DNA from: Mycolicibacterium arabiense | GTDB lineage: Bacteria; Actinomycetota; Actinomycetes; Mycobacteriales; Mycobacteriaceae | Assembly: GCF_010731815.2 (NCBI RefSeq) | Contig: NZ_AP022593.1 | Location: 5,518,001 to 5,582,000, forward strand | DNA length: 64,000 bases | Reading direction: 5' to 3' | Shown: piece after piece, positions 8,417 to 16,256 of the stretch | Numbering within the stretch: the first letter of the stretch is position 1 | How the letters are laid out: every line of letters starts with the position of its first letter | The notes under the pieces: model-generated | Told to the model about the DNA's origin: nothing | Databases searched by the model: none | Seen by the model: only the letters and a program-made list of their open reading frames with translations | Made by a program: the position numbers and the translations under genes

Positions 8417-9660
8417 CGGTGACCGCTCCCGCATCGGCCCCGGTGACCACGCTGGCCGACATCCCCGACCTGCCCGATGCCGGCCGGATGTACCGGGAGT
8501 GCGGTGCCCGGTTGCGAGATGCGATGAAGGACAAGGGCGTCGACGCGCTGGTCCTGCTCGGCAACGGGAACGTCGTCTACGCGACGGGCACCAGCTGGCC
8601 CTTGCTCGACGCGGGCCTGTCCCACGTCGAGCGGCCCGTGGCAATCGTGCTCGCCGACGATCCGCATCCGCATCTGTTCATGCCGCTGCGCGAGGGTTCG
8701 GCGTCGGAGTCCGAAGTGCCCGAGTCTCACGTGCACCCGCCGCTGTACCTGGAGTTCGACGAGGGCGTCGAGCGGCTGGCCGCCGAGTTGGGTCGGCTGC
8801 TGCCCGCCGGAGCGACCGTCGCCGTCGACGAGCTGACCGGTGCCATGCGCCGGGCCGGCACGCGCCTGTTCCCGTCCGGACCGCCATCGGACGCGGCGCA
8901 GGTCGTCGGGCCCGCCAAGCTGGTCAAGACGCGTGACCAGATCGCCAGCATCCGCAAGGCGTGCCGCATCACCGAAGAGGCCGTCACCGACGTGCAAGGG
9001 TCGCTGGCCCCCGGCGTACGGCAGGTCGACCTGTCGGCCCAGTTCGTCAGGCGTGCCTTCGAACTCGGTGCGACCGCCAACATGCTCGAGGCGATCTGGC
9101 AGGTGATGCCGAAGTCGAAGGCAGAGGGACAGTGGACGACCACGGGCGATCTGGCCCTGCCACTGCTGACGACCGAGAAGGAACTGGAACGCGGTGACGT
9201 GCTGTGGACCGACGTCAGCATCACCTACCAGGGGTACTGCTCTGACTTCGGTCGGACCTGGGTGGTCGGCGACGACGTATCCGACCGGCAGAACGCCCAG
9301 TTCGAGAAGTGGCGCGACATCCTGGGTGCGGTGCTCTCGGTGACCAAGGCGGGTGCGACCTGCGGTGACCTGGCACGGGCGGCCATCGCCGCCAACGGTG
9401 GCACCAAGCCGTGGCTGCCCCACTTCTACCTCGGCCACGGCATCGGCACCAATGCCGCCGAGATGCCCATGATCGGAACGGATCTCGGGCAGGAGTTCGA
9501 CGACAACTTCGTGTTCCCCGCGGGCATGGTGCTGGTGCTCGAGCCGGTGGTCTGGGAGGACGGCACCGGAGGCTATCGGAGCGAGGAGATCGTGGTCATC
9601 ACCGAGGACGGCTACCAGTCGATCACCGACTACCCCTACGCGCCGTACGGGCGGTCCTGA
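8413..9660 (+). CDS. M24 family metallopeptidase (Xaa-Pro aminopeptidase/creatinase-like), intact
   Basis: The 415-aa protein has an N-terminal creatinase-like domain (about 1-170) and a pita-bread M24 domain. All five metal ligands are visible: Asp267 (WTDVS), Asp278 (CSDFG), His342 (GHGIG), Glu377 (LEPVV) and Glu391 (RSEE). It should therefore bind a dinuclear metal centre and cleave a C-N bond. GTG 8413 overlaps the amidohydrolase stop. A second, degenerate M24 protein follows after 2 nt, and the pair may form a heteromer. Confidence 0.9.
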   Translation: MTVTAPASAPVTTLADIPDLPDAGRMYRECGARLRDAMKDKGVDALVLLGNGNVVYATGTSWPLLDAGLSHVERPVAIVLADDPHPHLFMPLREGSASESEVPESHVHPPLYLEFDEGVERLAAELGRLLPAGATVAVDELTGAMRRAGTRLFPSGPPSDAAQVVGPAKLVKTRDQIASIRKACRITEEAVTDVQGSLAPGVRQVDLSAQFVRRAFELGATANMLEAIWQVMPKSKAEGQWTTTGDLALPLLTTEKELERGDVLWTDVSITYQGYCSDFGRTWVVGDDVSDRQNAQFEKWRDILGAVLSVTKAGATCGDLARAAIAANGGTKPWLPHFYLGHGIGTNAAEMPMIGTDLGQEFDDNFVFPAGMVLVLEPVVWEDGTGGYRSEEIVVITEDGYQSITDYPYAPYGRS

Positions 9661-9662
9661 CC

Positions 9663-10799
9663 ATGGCACTCGAGATACTCCCCGACGCCAAGTCGCTGCG
9701 CAGCGGCCGGCGAGAGCGGGCACTGGCGCAGATGGAAGCCCACGACATCGACATCCTGGTACTCGGACGGCAGGCCAACGTCCGGTACGTCACGGGTGCG
9801 CCGCAGCTCTGGGTCGCGGGCACCCGGCCGTTCGGCCCCATCTGCGAGGTGATCCGCTCGACCGGGGAGATTCACCTCAACAGCACGTGGGACGAGGGCA
9901 TCCCCGACGAGATCAGCCACGACCACCTCTACGGCCTGGCGTGGAACCCGATGACGCTCATCGACGTCCTCAAGGCGCTACCCGGGGCGGCCACCGTGCG
10001 CCGGGTCGGAACCGATTCGCTCACACCGACATTCGCCCAGCTGCTGCCGATGGCGTTCCCCAACGCCGAGCTCGTCGACGCGGAGCCGGCGCTGCGGGCG
10101 GCGCGCCGGGTCAAGACCGACGACGAGATCGCCATGCTGCGCGGTGCGTTGGGCGTGGCCGAGCGTGCGATGGAGGTTGGCCACGCCGCGCTCGCGCCGG
10201 GCAGCACCGAACAGTCACTGACGGGCGTGATGATGGAGGCGATGGCCGCCGGGGGAGTGACGACACCTGCCACCCAGGACGGCGCGTGGATCACGCCGAA
10301 GGACCACTCGTGGCGCCGCGGCGCGATCGACGGTCGCGTCCGGGAGGGCGACCTGGTGGCGCTGACCGCAGGCGCCCTTGCCGATGGGTACGTGGGCGAG
10401 GTCGGCAGGACCTGGCCCGTCGGCGACGTCCCGGGTTCCGACGCCCTGTTCCGCCGGTCGGCCGAACTCTGCGAGCGGCTGTTCGCGGCGTGCACGCCAG
10501 GCGCTGCGGGGAGCGACCTGCTCGCCGCCTACGAGGCCGCGGGCGAGGCGTTGCCTGCGACACCCGTCGCACACGGTCTCGGCCTCGGCTTCGATCCGCC
10601 GGTGATCTCGGCGGATCTGCCGGTCACCAGCGGCGAGGAGCGGCTGGAACCGGGCATGGTCCTCGCCGTCACCGGGTACGTGTGGGAGCCCGGTGTGGGA
10701 GCGGTGTTCAGCAGGGACGCCGTGCTCGTCGGCGAGACCGGCCCGGAAGTGCTGACGCCGAGCCCTACGTGGGCGCGGTCCGCAGTCCAGATCAGCTGA
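9663..10799 (+). CDS. M24-like protein lacking most metal ligands (probable pseudo-enzyme subunit)
   Basis: The 378-aa homologue of the preceding gene has the same two-domain layout. Aligned by hand, four of the five metal positions are changed: Asp267 to Thr235, Asp278 to Glu246, Glu377 to Thr337 and Glu391 to Arg351. Only the His equivalent (His304, AHGLG) remains. The spacing between the changed positions is kept and the frame is clean, so it is not a decaying pseudogene. It probably serves as a structural or regulatory partner of the intact M24 protein 2 nt upstream, or binds ligand without hydrolysis. Confidence 0.83.
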   Translation: MALEILPDAKSLRSGRRERALAQMEAHDIDILVLGRQANVRYVTGAPQLWVAGTRPFGPICEVIRSTGEIHLNSTWDEGIPDEISHDHLYGLAWNPMTLIDVLKALPGAATVRRVGTDSLTPTFAQLLPMAFPNAELVDAEPALRAARRVKTDDEIAMLRGALGVAERAMEVGHAALAPGSTEQSLTGVMMEAMAAGGVTTPATQDGAWITPKDHSWRRGAIDGRVREGDLVALTAGALADGYVGEVGRTWPVGDVPGSDALFRRSAELCERLFAACTPGAAGSDLLAAYEAAGEALPATPVAHGLGLGFDPPVISADLPVTSGEERLEPGMVLAVTGYVWEPGVGAVFSRDAVLVGETGPEVLTPSPTWARSAVQIS

Positions 10800-10809
10800 G
10801 AGAGAGCCA

Positions 10810-11778
10810 ATGTCGGACGCAACGAAGCGACCATCCGCCGAGGAGATCATCCTCTACGAGAAGGACCCGAAGACCAAGATCGCCACGATCACGTTCAACC
10901 GGCCCGAGTTCCTGAACGCTCCGACGTCCGACGCCCGTCTGCGTTATGCGGACGTGGTGCGGTCGGCCAGCGTCGACGACGACGTCAAGGTCGTGATCAT
11001 CCGCGGCGTTGGCGACAACCTCGGTAGCGGCGCCGACCTGCCCGAGTTCATGGAGGGCGTCGACGAGCCGGAGAAGCGGCTGCGGGAACTCAAGGTCGAC
11101 GACCCGAGCCTCGGCCCGATCAACTATCCGCCGAAGGGCACGTTCCGCAACGGCGCCACGATCAGCGGCTGGTACGCCAACGTGCAGGCGGGCAACCGAC
11201 CGCTGCAGGAACTCAAGAAGATCAGCATCGTCGAGGCCAAGGGGTACTGCTACGGCTGGCACTTCTATCAGTGCGCGGACGCCGATCTGGTGATCTCCTC
11301 GGACGACGCACTGTTCGGCCACCCGTCGTTCCGGTACTACGGCTGGGGTCCCCGCATGTGGACCTGGGTGCAGATGATGGGCCTGCGCAAGTTCCAGGAG
11401 ATGGTGTTCACCGGCAGGCCCTTCACCGCCGAGGACATGGAGAAGTGCAACTTCCTCAATAAGGTGGTCGCACGCTCCGATCTCGAGGCCGAGACGCAGA
11501 AGTACGCCCTGGCGTGCGCCAGGAACCGTCCGGTCGACACCGTCTTCATGCAGAAGATGTTCTTCGAGGTCTACAAGCAGCACCAGGGCGAGTACATGGG
11601 CAGTCTGCTGTCGGCGTTCTTCGAATCCATGGGCAGCGGGGTGGCCAACGATCGCGAAGACGACCTGGACATGGGTGAGGCGATCGACAGCGGACTCGCC
11701 GCGGCCGTCAACGACAACGACTCGAAGTTCCCGCCCGACTTCCGGTTGAGCAAGAAGAACCGGGCGAAGCTGGACTGA
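10810..11778 (+). CDS. Enoyl-CoA hydratase/isomerase (crotonase) family protein
   Basis: The 322-aa crotonase-fold protein has the N-terminal TFNRPEFLNAP segment, a GSGADL oxyanion region (about residues 76-81) and a central region ending FGHPSFRYYGWGP. The two Glu residues of classical enoyl-CoA hydratases are not at their usual places: the GGGCE-like site reads GYCYGWHF and the second site reads HPSF. Isomerase, ring-opening or hydrolase chemistry is therefore as likely as hydration. It lies 10 nt after the M24 pair and 2 nt before the CoA-transferase, suggesting that it acts on a CoA thioester made there. Confidence 0.85.
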   Translation: MSDATKRPSAEEIILYEKDPKTKIATITFNRPEFLNAPTSDARLRYADVVRSASVDDDVKVVIIRGVGDNLGSGADLPEFMEGVDEPEKRLRELKVDDPSLGPINYPPKGTFRNGATISGWYANVQAGNRPLQELKKISIVEAKGYCYGWHFYQCADADLVISSDDALFGHPSFRYYGWGPRMWTWVQMMGLRKFQEMVFTGRPFTAEDMEKCNFLNKVVARSDLEAETQKYALACARNRPVDTVFMQKMFFEVYKQHQGEYMGSLLSAFFESMGSGVANDREDDLDMGEAIDSGLAAAVNDNDSKFPPDFRLSKKNRAKLD

Positions 11779-11780
11779 CG

Positions 11781-14222
11781 GTGGTTGCGAACGGCGCTAC
11801 ACCTCTGGACGGCTACGTCGTCGTCGACCTGTCGAGCGGCATCCCCGGCGCCTACTGCACCAAACTGCTTGCCGACGCGGGCGCCGACGTCGTGAAGGTC
11901 GAAGCGCCCGAGGGAGATCCGCTGCGGCACTGGTCGGCGTCGGGCGCCGCCATCCCCGCTGGCGAGGATGGTGCCCTGTTCCGCTTCCTGGCCGGTGCCA
12001 AGCGCGGCGTCACCGCCGACCCCGCGATCACCGACGACGTCGAGATGGTCGAGCGTCTGCTTGCCTCGGCGGACGCGGTGGTGTGGTCGCGTGATTCGCC
12101 GCTGGCCCGACACGACACACTGACGCCGGAGGCGATCCATCGCAGGCATCCACATCTCGTCGTCACGTCCATCACTCCGTTCGGCCTGAACGGACCGTGG
12201 AAGGACCGACCTGCCACCGAGTTCACCTTGCAGGCGTGGTCGGGCGGCGCGATCGGCATCGGCCGCGGCTCGCAGGACCGTGCACCGGTCCACGTCGGGG
12301 GGCAAGCGGGCGACTGGGTGTCCGGTGCGTATGCCGCTGCCATGACGCTGGCGTTCCGCGCCCGCGCGGTCGGCGACGGCCACGGCGAACTGATCGACCT
12401 ATCCATGCTGGAATGCCAAATACTCTGTCTCACCTATTATCCGGTGACGTACTTCGAGATGCTCGGCAGACCCTGGCGCACCGAGCGGCGGCCCACTGTC
12501 CCCGGGGTCGCCGAAGCCGCCGACGGACTCGTCGCCATCGGTTGCGGCACCGCGCAACAGTGGTTCGATCTCTGCGCGATGTCCGGTCACGACGAATGGA
12601 TCGACGAGGAGTCGTCGCTCACGATCACCGAGCAGGCCAACTTGCACGCCGACGACCTCTACGAATGGCTTCGCGATCAGAAGGTCGACGACGTGCGCGA
12701 CCTGGCGTCGGCGTTCCGCATCCCCAATTCGCCTGTCGGCAACGGTGAGAACGTCACGTCGATGGACCACTTCGTCGAGCGCGGCGCCTTCGTCGGGAGT
12801 TCGGACGGCGACTTCGTGCAGCCCGCGCCGCCGTACCGGCTCAGCGGGGCCACGTTGCGCGAACCCGCACCCGCGCCGCGTCTCGGGGAGCACACCGACG
12901 AATTGCGTTCGGCACGAACGCGGGCGCGACCGGCGCCGACAGGCGCTCGCGTCGCATCCGGGCTGCCGTTCGAAGGCCTTCGGGTGCTCGACATGACGAC
13001 GTTCTGGGCCGGTCCGTCGTGTACGCACGCGCTCGCCATGCTGGGGGCCGAACTCATCCACCTGGAGTCGACGCCGCGGCCCGACGGGACCCGGCTCATC
13101 GCAGGCATACCCGCCACCGAGGCGCAGTGGTGGGAGCGTTCGCCGATCTTCTCGGCGCTCAACACGAACAAGTTGGGTCTGACGCTCGACTTTCAGACCG
13201 AGCAGGGACGCCAACTACTGCGTCGTCTCATCTCCACGTGCGACGTCATCGTCGAGAACTTCACACCACGGGTGATCGACCAGATCGGGCTGGACTTCGA
13301 ATCGGTACGCGAGTTGCGCAGCGACATCGTCATGCTGCGGATGCCCGGATTCGGACTCGACGGCCCGTGGCGCGACAACCCCGCCTTCGCCTACATCATC
13401 GAGGATGCGTCCGGATTGAGTTGGCTCACCGGGTATCCCGATCGCAACCCGTACGAGCCGTACTCGATCGGCGACCCCAACGCGGGGGTGCATGCACTCA
13501 CCGCACTGCAGCTGGCTCTCGAACATCGGCGCCGCACCGGCGAAGGCGTGCTCGTGGAGGCAGCGATGGTCGATGCGGCGCTCAACGTCGCCGCCGAGCA
13601 GGTGATCGAGCACTCGGCCTACGGAATGCTGCTGCAACGCGCGGGCAATCGAGGTCCGATCGCCGCGCCGCAGAACCTCTATCAGGTTGAGGGTGTCGAC
13701 GAATTCGGCCGCGAGGACTGCTGGGTGGCCGTCGCCGTCGCCACCGACGAGCAATGGGTGGCGCTGCGGAACGCCGTCGGTCGGCCCGAGTGGGCGATGG
13801 ATCCGGAGCTGGACACCGTGGCGGGTCGGCGGCGTCGGCACGACGCGATCGATGACCGCCTCGGCGCCTGGTGCCGTACCCGTACGGGTGATCAGGTGGT
13901 CGAGACGCTTGCCGACGCCGGCGTCCCGGTGGCCAAGGTGATGCAGCCGCACCGGCAGCTGGAGATCGAACAACTGCGGCACCGCGGCTTCTTCGAGGAA
14001 CTCGGCCATCCGGTCAATCCCTCCGCACCGCACAGCACGCTGCCGATCAACCTGGTCGCAGGCCCCGGCGCGTTCCATCGGCGCCCTGCCCCGCTGCTGG
14101 GGGAGCACAACCACGAGATCTTGCGGTCCATCGGCGTGAGCGACGAGGAGATCGCCGAGCTGGAGGCCGATGGCGTCATCGGCACGGCGCCCGCCATCGG
14201 CGGGCGCAAGACGAAGCGGTGA
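11781..14222 (+). CDS. Tandem (double-domain) CaiB/BaiF type III CoA-transferase
   Basis: The 813-aa protein is two complete type III CoA-transferase domains in one chain, about 1-385 and 395-813; family members are usually near 400 aa. Each half begins with the typical motif (GYVVVDLSSGIPGAYCTKLL; GLRVLDMTTFWAGPS). Each keeps the catalytic Asp in the A/I-G-D context (Asp178 and Asp565), so both halves could be active. The enzyme should move CoA between acids and thus activate a pathway acid. GTG 11781 lies 2 nt after the crotonase. It is the last gene of the P450 operon, before a hairpin at 14387. Confidence 0.92.
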   Translation: MVANGATPLDGYVVVDLSSGIPGAYCTKLLADAGADVVKVEAPEGDPLRHWSASGAAIPAGEDGALFRFLAGAKRGVTADPAITDDVEMVERLLASADAVVWSRDSPLARHDTLTPEAIHRRHPHLVVTSITPFGLNGPWKDRPATEFTLQAWSGGAIGIGRGSQDRAPVHVGGQAGDWVSGAYAAAMTLAFRARAVGDGHGELIDLSMLECQILCLTYYPVTYFEMLGRPWRTERRPTVPGVAEAADGLVAIGCGTAQQWFDLCAMSGHDEWIDEESSLTITEQANLHADDLYEWLRDQKVDDVRDLASAFRIPNSPVGNGENVTSMDHFVERGAFVGSSDGDFVQPAPPYRLSGATLREPAPAPRLGEHTDELRSARTRARPAPTGARVASGLPFEGLRVLDMTTFWAGPSCTHALAMLGAELIHLESTPRPDGTRLIAGIPATEAQWWERSPIFSALNTNKLGLTLDFQTEQGRQLLRRLISTCDVIVENFTPRVIDQIGLDFESVRELRSDIVMLRMPGFGLDGPWRDNPAFAYIIEDASGLSWLTGYPDRNPYEPYSIGDPNAGVHALTALQLALEHRRRTGEGVLVEAAMVDAALNVAAEQVIEHSAYGMLLQRAGNRGPIAAPQNLYQVEGVDEFGREDCWVAVAVATDEQWVALRNAVGRPEWAMDPELDTVAGRRRRHDAIDDRLGAWCRTRTGDQVVETLADAGVPVAKVMQPHRQLEIEQLRHRGFFEELGHPVNPSAPHSTLPINLVAGPGAFHRRPAPLLGEHNHEILRSIGVSDEEIAELEADGVIGTAPAIGGRKTKR

Positions 14223-14386
14223 CCGGTGCGGTGTCGTTGCGCACCAGCAAACGTCGAAACGATTCGGTACGGGCAATTCCGGAAAGCTGCACGCCATTCA
14301 TGTGAAGTGCATTCGAACCGAATTCATTCCCGATTTTCGGAGACTCATGTCAAACGCATATGATTCGAATCGATTGGATGAGGGAC

Positions 14387-14425
14387 GTGCTACGGACCCG
14401 ACCCATTCGGTCGGATCCGCAGCAC
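14387..14425. terminator. Long hairpin between convergent genes
   Basis: A 17-bp stem with two mismatches closes over the 5-base loop CATTC; the arms begin GTGCTACGGA and end ATCCGCAGCAC. It lies between the CoA-transferase (+) and the small secreted protein (-), which converge. No U-run follows on either side, so it is a hairpin terminator candidate of the mycobacterial type rather than a classical intrinsic terminator. The rest of 14223-14469 holds nothing recognisable. Confidence 0.55.
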
Positions 14426-14469
14426 GAATTGGTGGATGAACGCATCGGTCATCGTCCGCGCGGCACCTG

Positions 14470-14697
14470 CTAGTCGCCGAGGATCAGCGCAGGCGACGCG
14501 AACTCGCCGTAGCTGCGGGGCTCGGACACCGGAGGCGGCGTAGCGTGAATGTGCACGTGGCCGTCGCGCTGGGTGATCGTTGCTCCCGTTGGCGCGGCAT
14601 CGACGCCCACGCTGGCGGCCGACGCGGCAGGTGCGGTGGCGATGGCCGCAGCGGCCGCTCCGGTGATGACGAGTGTGGCGATGTGGCTGAGCTTCAT
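14470..14697 (-). CDS. Small secreted protein with signal peptide
   Basis: The 75-aa protein begins MKLSHIATLVITGAAAAAIA and has a clear Sec-type signal peptide with an Ala-rich cleavage region (APAASAAS, about residues 22-29). The mature part is only about 47 residues and includes a His-rich stretch (DGHVHIHA) and a Pro-rich turn. AGGGAGA lies about 6 nt before ATG 14697 on the minus strand. No family was recognised. The coding call rests on the signal peptide, RBS and clean frame. Confidence 0.72.
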   Translation of the reverse strand: MKLSHIATLVITGAAAAAIATAPAASAASVGVDAAPTGATITQRDGHVHIHATPPPVSEPRSYGEFASPALILGD

Positions 14698-14878
14698 GAT
14701 TCTCCCTGGGTGAGTGGTGTGTCGGTGATCGACGTCGCCGCTGCTGGAATTCCCGGCTCGGAAATCGAAATGCATTGGCTACGAGTTCCAATTTAATGCG
14801 CCCAGGGTTACGTGCCAGTTGTTCATAGGGAACGCAAATGTCGTACCAGTATCTGCGTTGACGAGCAAACGTGCGCGC

Positions 14879-16210
14879 TCAGGCCGGCAGGATGTCGACG
14901 ACCCCGTGTGTCGCCCAGAGGTTGAGGACGTTGGTCATCATCTGCAACCGGCACCGCACGCTTTCGACGTCGCGGATCGCCGGGTCGAACCGCGTCGAGT
15001 AGGCATCGAGGTCGCGCACCGTCGAGCGGACGTGGGAGGGGACGTCGAGGAGCCACGTCATGCCCATCACCGACGCGTAGAGCAGCACGTGCCGCACCAG
15101 CACGTCGACGTCGACGCCTGGGCCGCCGTGGCGACGGAACTCGTGGGCGAACCCGTCGAGCAGCTCGCGCAGGTGGCCGTCCCACAGGTCGGTCTCCGCA
15201 CTGCACATCGCGCCCCAGATCGCCATGGCCACGTTCATGCGGCCGACGCAGCCCCAATCCATGAGGCCGCACTGCAGGCCGTCGTGGTCGTCGCGCCAGA
15301 ACCAGGCGTTGTCCACGTTGGCATTCCAGTGACAGAGCGCTGTCAGGTCCGTATCACTGCGCAGCAGTTCCCATGCGTCCGACTCGCGACGCAGTAGTTC
15401 CGGCAGGGTGTCGCGGAGGCTGGTGAGGAACGGTGCGGAGCGGACGGACTCGGGCAGCAGGTCGGGATGCGCCGCCGCGAAGTCCGCAAGGCGGTCGACG
15501 CGGCGCAGGAGTTTCGCCCGGTCCAGATGCGGGCGCGGACCGACGGTCGGAACGCCGGCGCCAACGTCGAACTCGATCGCACCGCGGCAGTCGGCACCTG
15601 CCAGTCGCGCGACCGATGCCAACAGAGCGCGATAGTGGCCGACTTGATCGGGCATGTCGTAGTCCATGCACTTGGCGTACTGCGGTTCCAGGCCGTCGCG
15701 GCCGAACGGAATGCGTTCGGTGAGCAGGATTCCCGTGCCGGAGGCGCGGTGGTAGTCGGCGAACAGGACGGTCGGGACGGTGACCGGGAAGCCGTCGCAT
15801 CGGGTGGCGGCGGCGAAGGCCACCTCCGATTCCATCTGCGTGCGGCCTGCGTCGCGTTCGGGGTCGTCGAGGTCACGGGAGAACTTGGCGAAGAGATCGC
15901 GGTGCGGACCCGGCCGCCGGTATTTGACCGACAGGGCGAGCTTGCGTCCCGTACTCCCGCCCGCGAACTCGGCCCAGGCCGTGACGGCGGTGACCTCGTT
16001 GTCGTCCCCCAGCGAGCCGAACCGACGGAAGGCGTCGGTGAGGAAGCGAGTTCCGCCGTCGCGCAACGCATCGGGGTCGGCGGGTATGGGCGTCCCGGTC
16101 GCATCCCCGATGACCCACACCCGCGACAGCGTACGCGCGTAAGCGGACGCCGTATCACGTTCGGAGTGACTGATGACGGTGTCGCGAAAACGACGGGGCG
16201 GCCCCGGCAT
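14879..16210 (-). CDS. Phosphotransferase-like (APH/ecdysteroid-kinase-like) protein with altered catalytic motif
   Basis: The protein (443 aa from ATG 16210; an upstream ATG at 16276 would overlap the divergent gene) looks like an aminoglycoside-phosphotransferase/ecdysteroid-kinase fold. The Brenner-type catalytic loop reads CHWNANVDN, with His294 and Asn296 where the HGD motif has the catalytic Asp. The later metal-binding motif GLMDWG is present. Loss of the catalytic Asp may mean weak or no kinase activity. It is divergent from the WS/DGAT gene with 46 nt between them. Substrate unknown. Confidence 0.7.
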   Translation of the reverse strand: MPGPPRRFRDTVISHSERDTASAYARTLSRVWVIGDATGTPIPADPDALRDGGTRFLTDAFRRFGSLGDDNEVTAVTAWAEFAGGSTGRKLALSVKYRRPGPHRDLFAKFSRDLDDPERDAGRTQMESEVAFAAATRCDGFPVTVPTVLFADYHRASGTGILLTERIPFGRDGLEPQYAKCMDYDMPDQVGHYRALLASVARLAGADCRGAIEFDVGAGVPTVGPRPHLDRAKLLRRVDRLADFAAAHPDLLPESVRSAPFLTSLRDTLPELLRRESDAWELLRSDTDLTALCHWNANVDNAWFWRDDHDGLQCGLMDWGCVGRMNVAMAIWGAMCSAETDLWDGHLRELLDGFAHEFRRHGGPGVDVDVLVRHVLLYASVMGMTWLLDVPSHVRSTVRDLDAYSTRFDPAIRDVESVRCRLQMMTNVLNLWATHGVVDILPA

Positions 16211-16256
16211 CGATGGTTCGATGGTCTGGGCGGAGGCAGCGAATCGAGGTGGCGAC

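Noticed and set aside
9663-10799. Second M24 gene as a decaying pseudogene
   Set aside because: There is no frameshift or stop, the length and spacing are conserved, and it is tightly placed in the operon, so a functional pseudo-enzyme is more likely.
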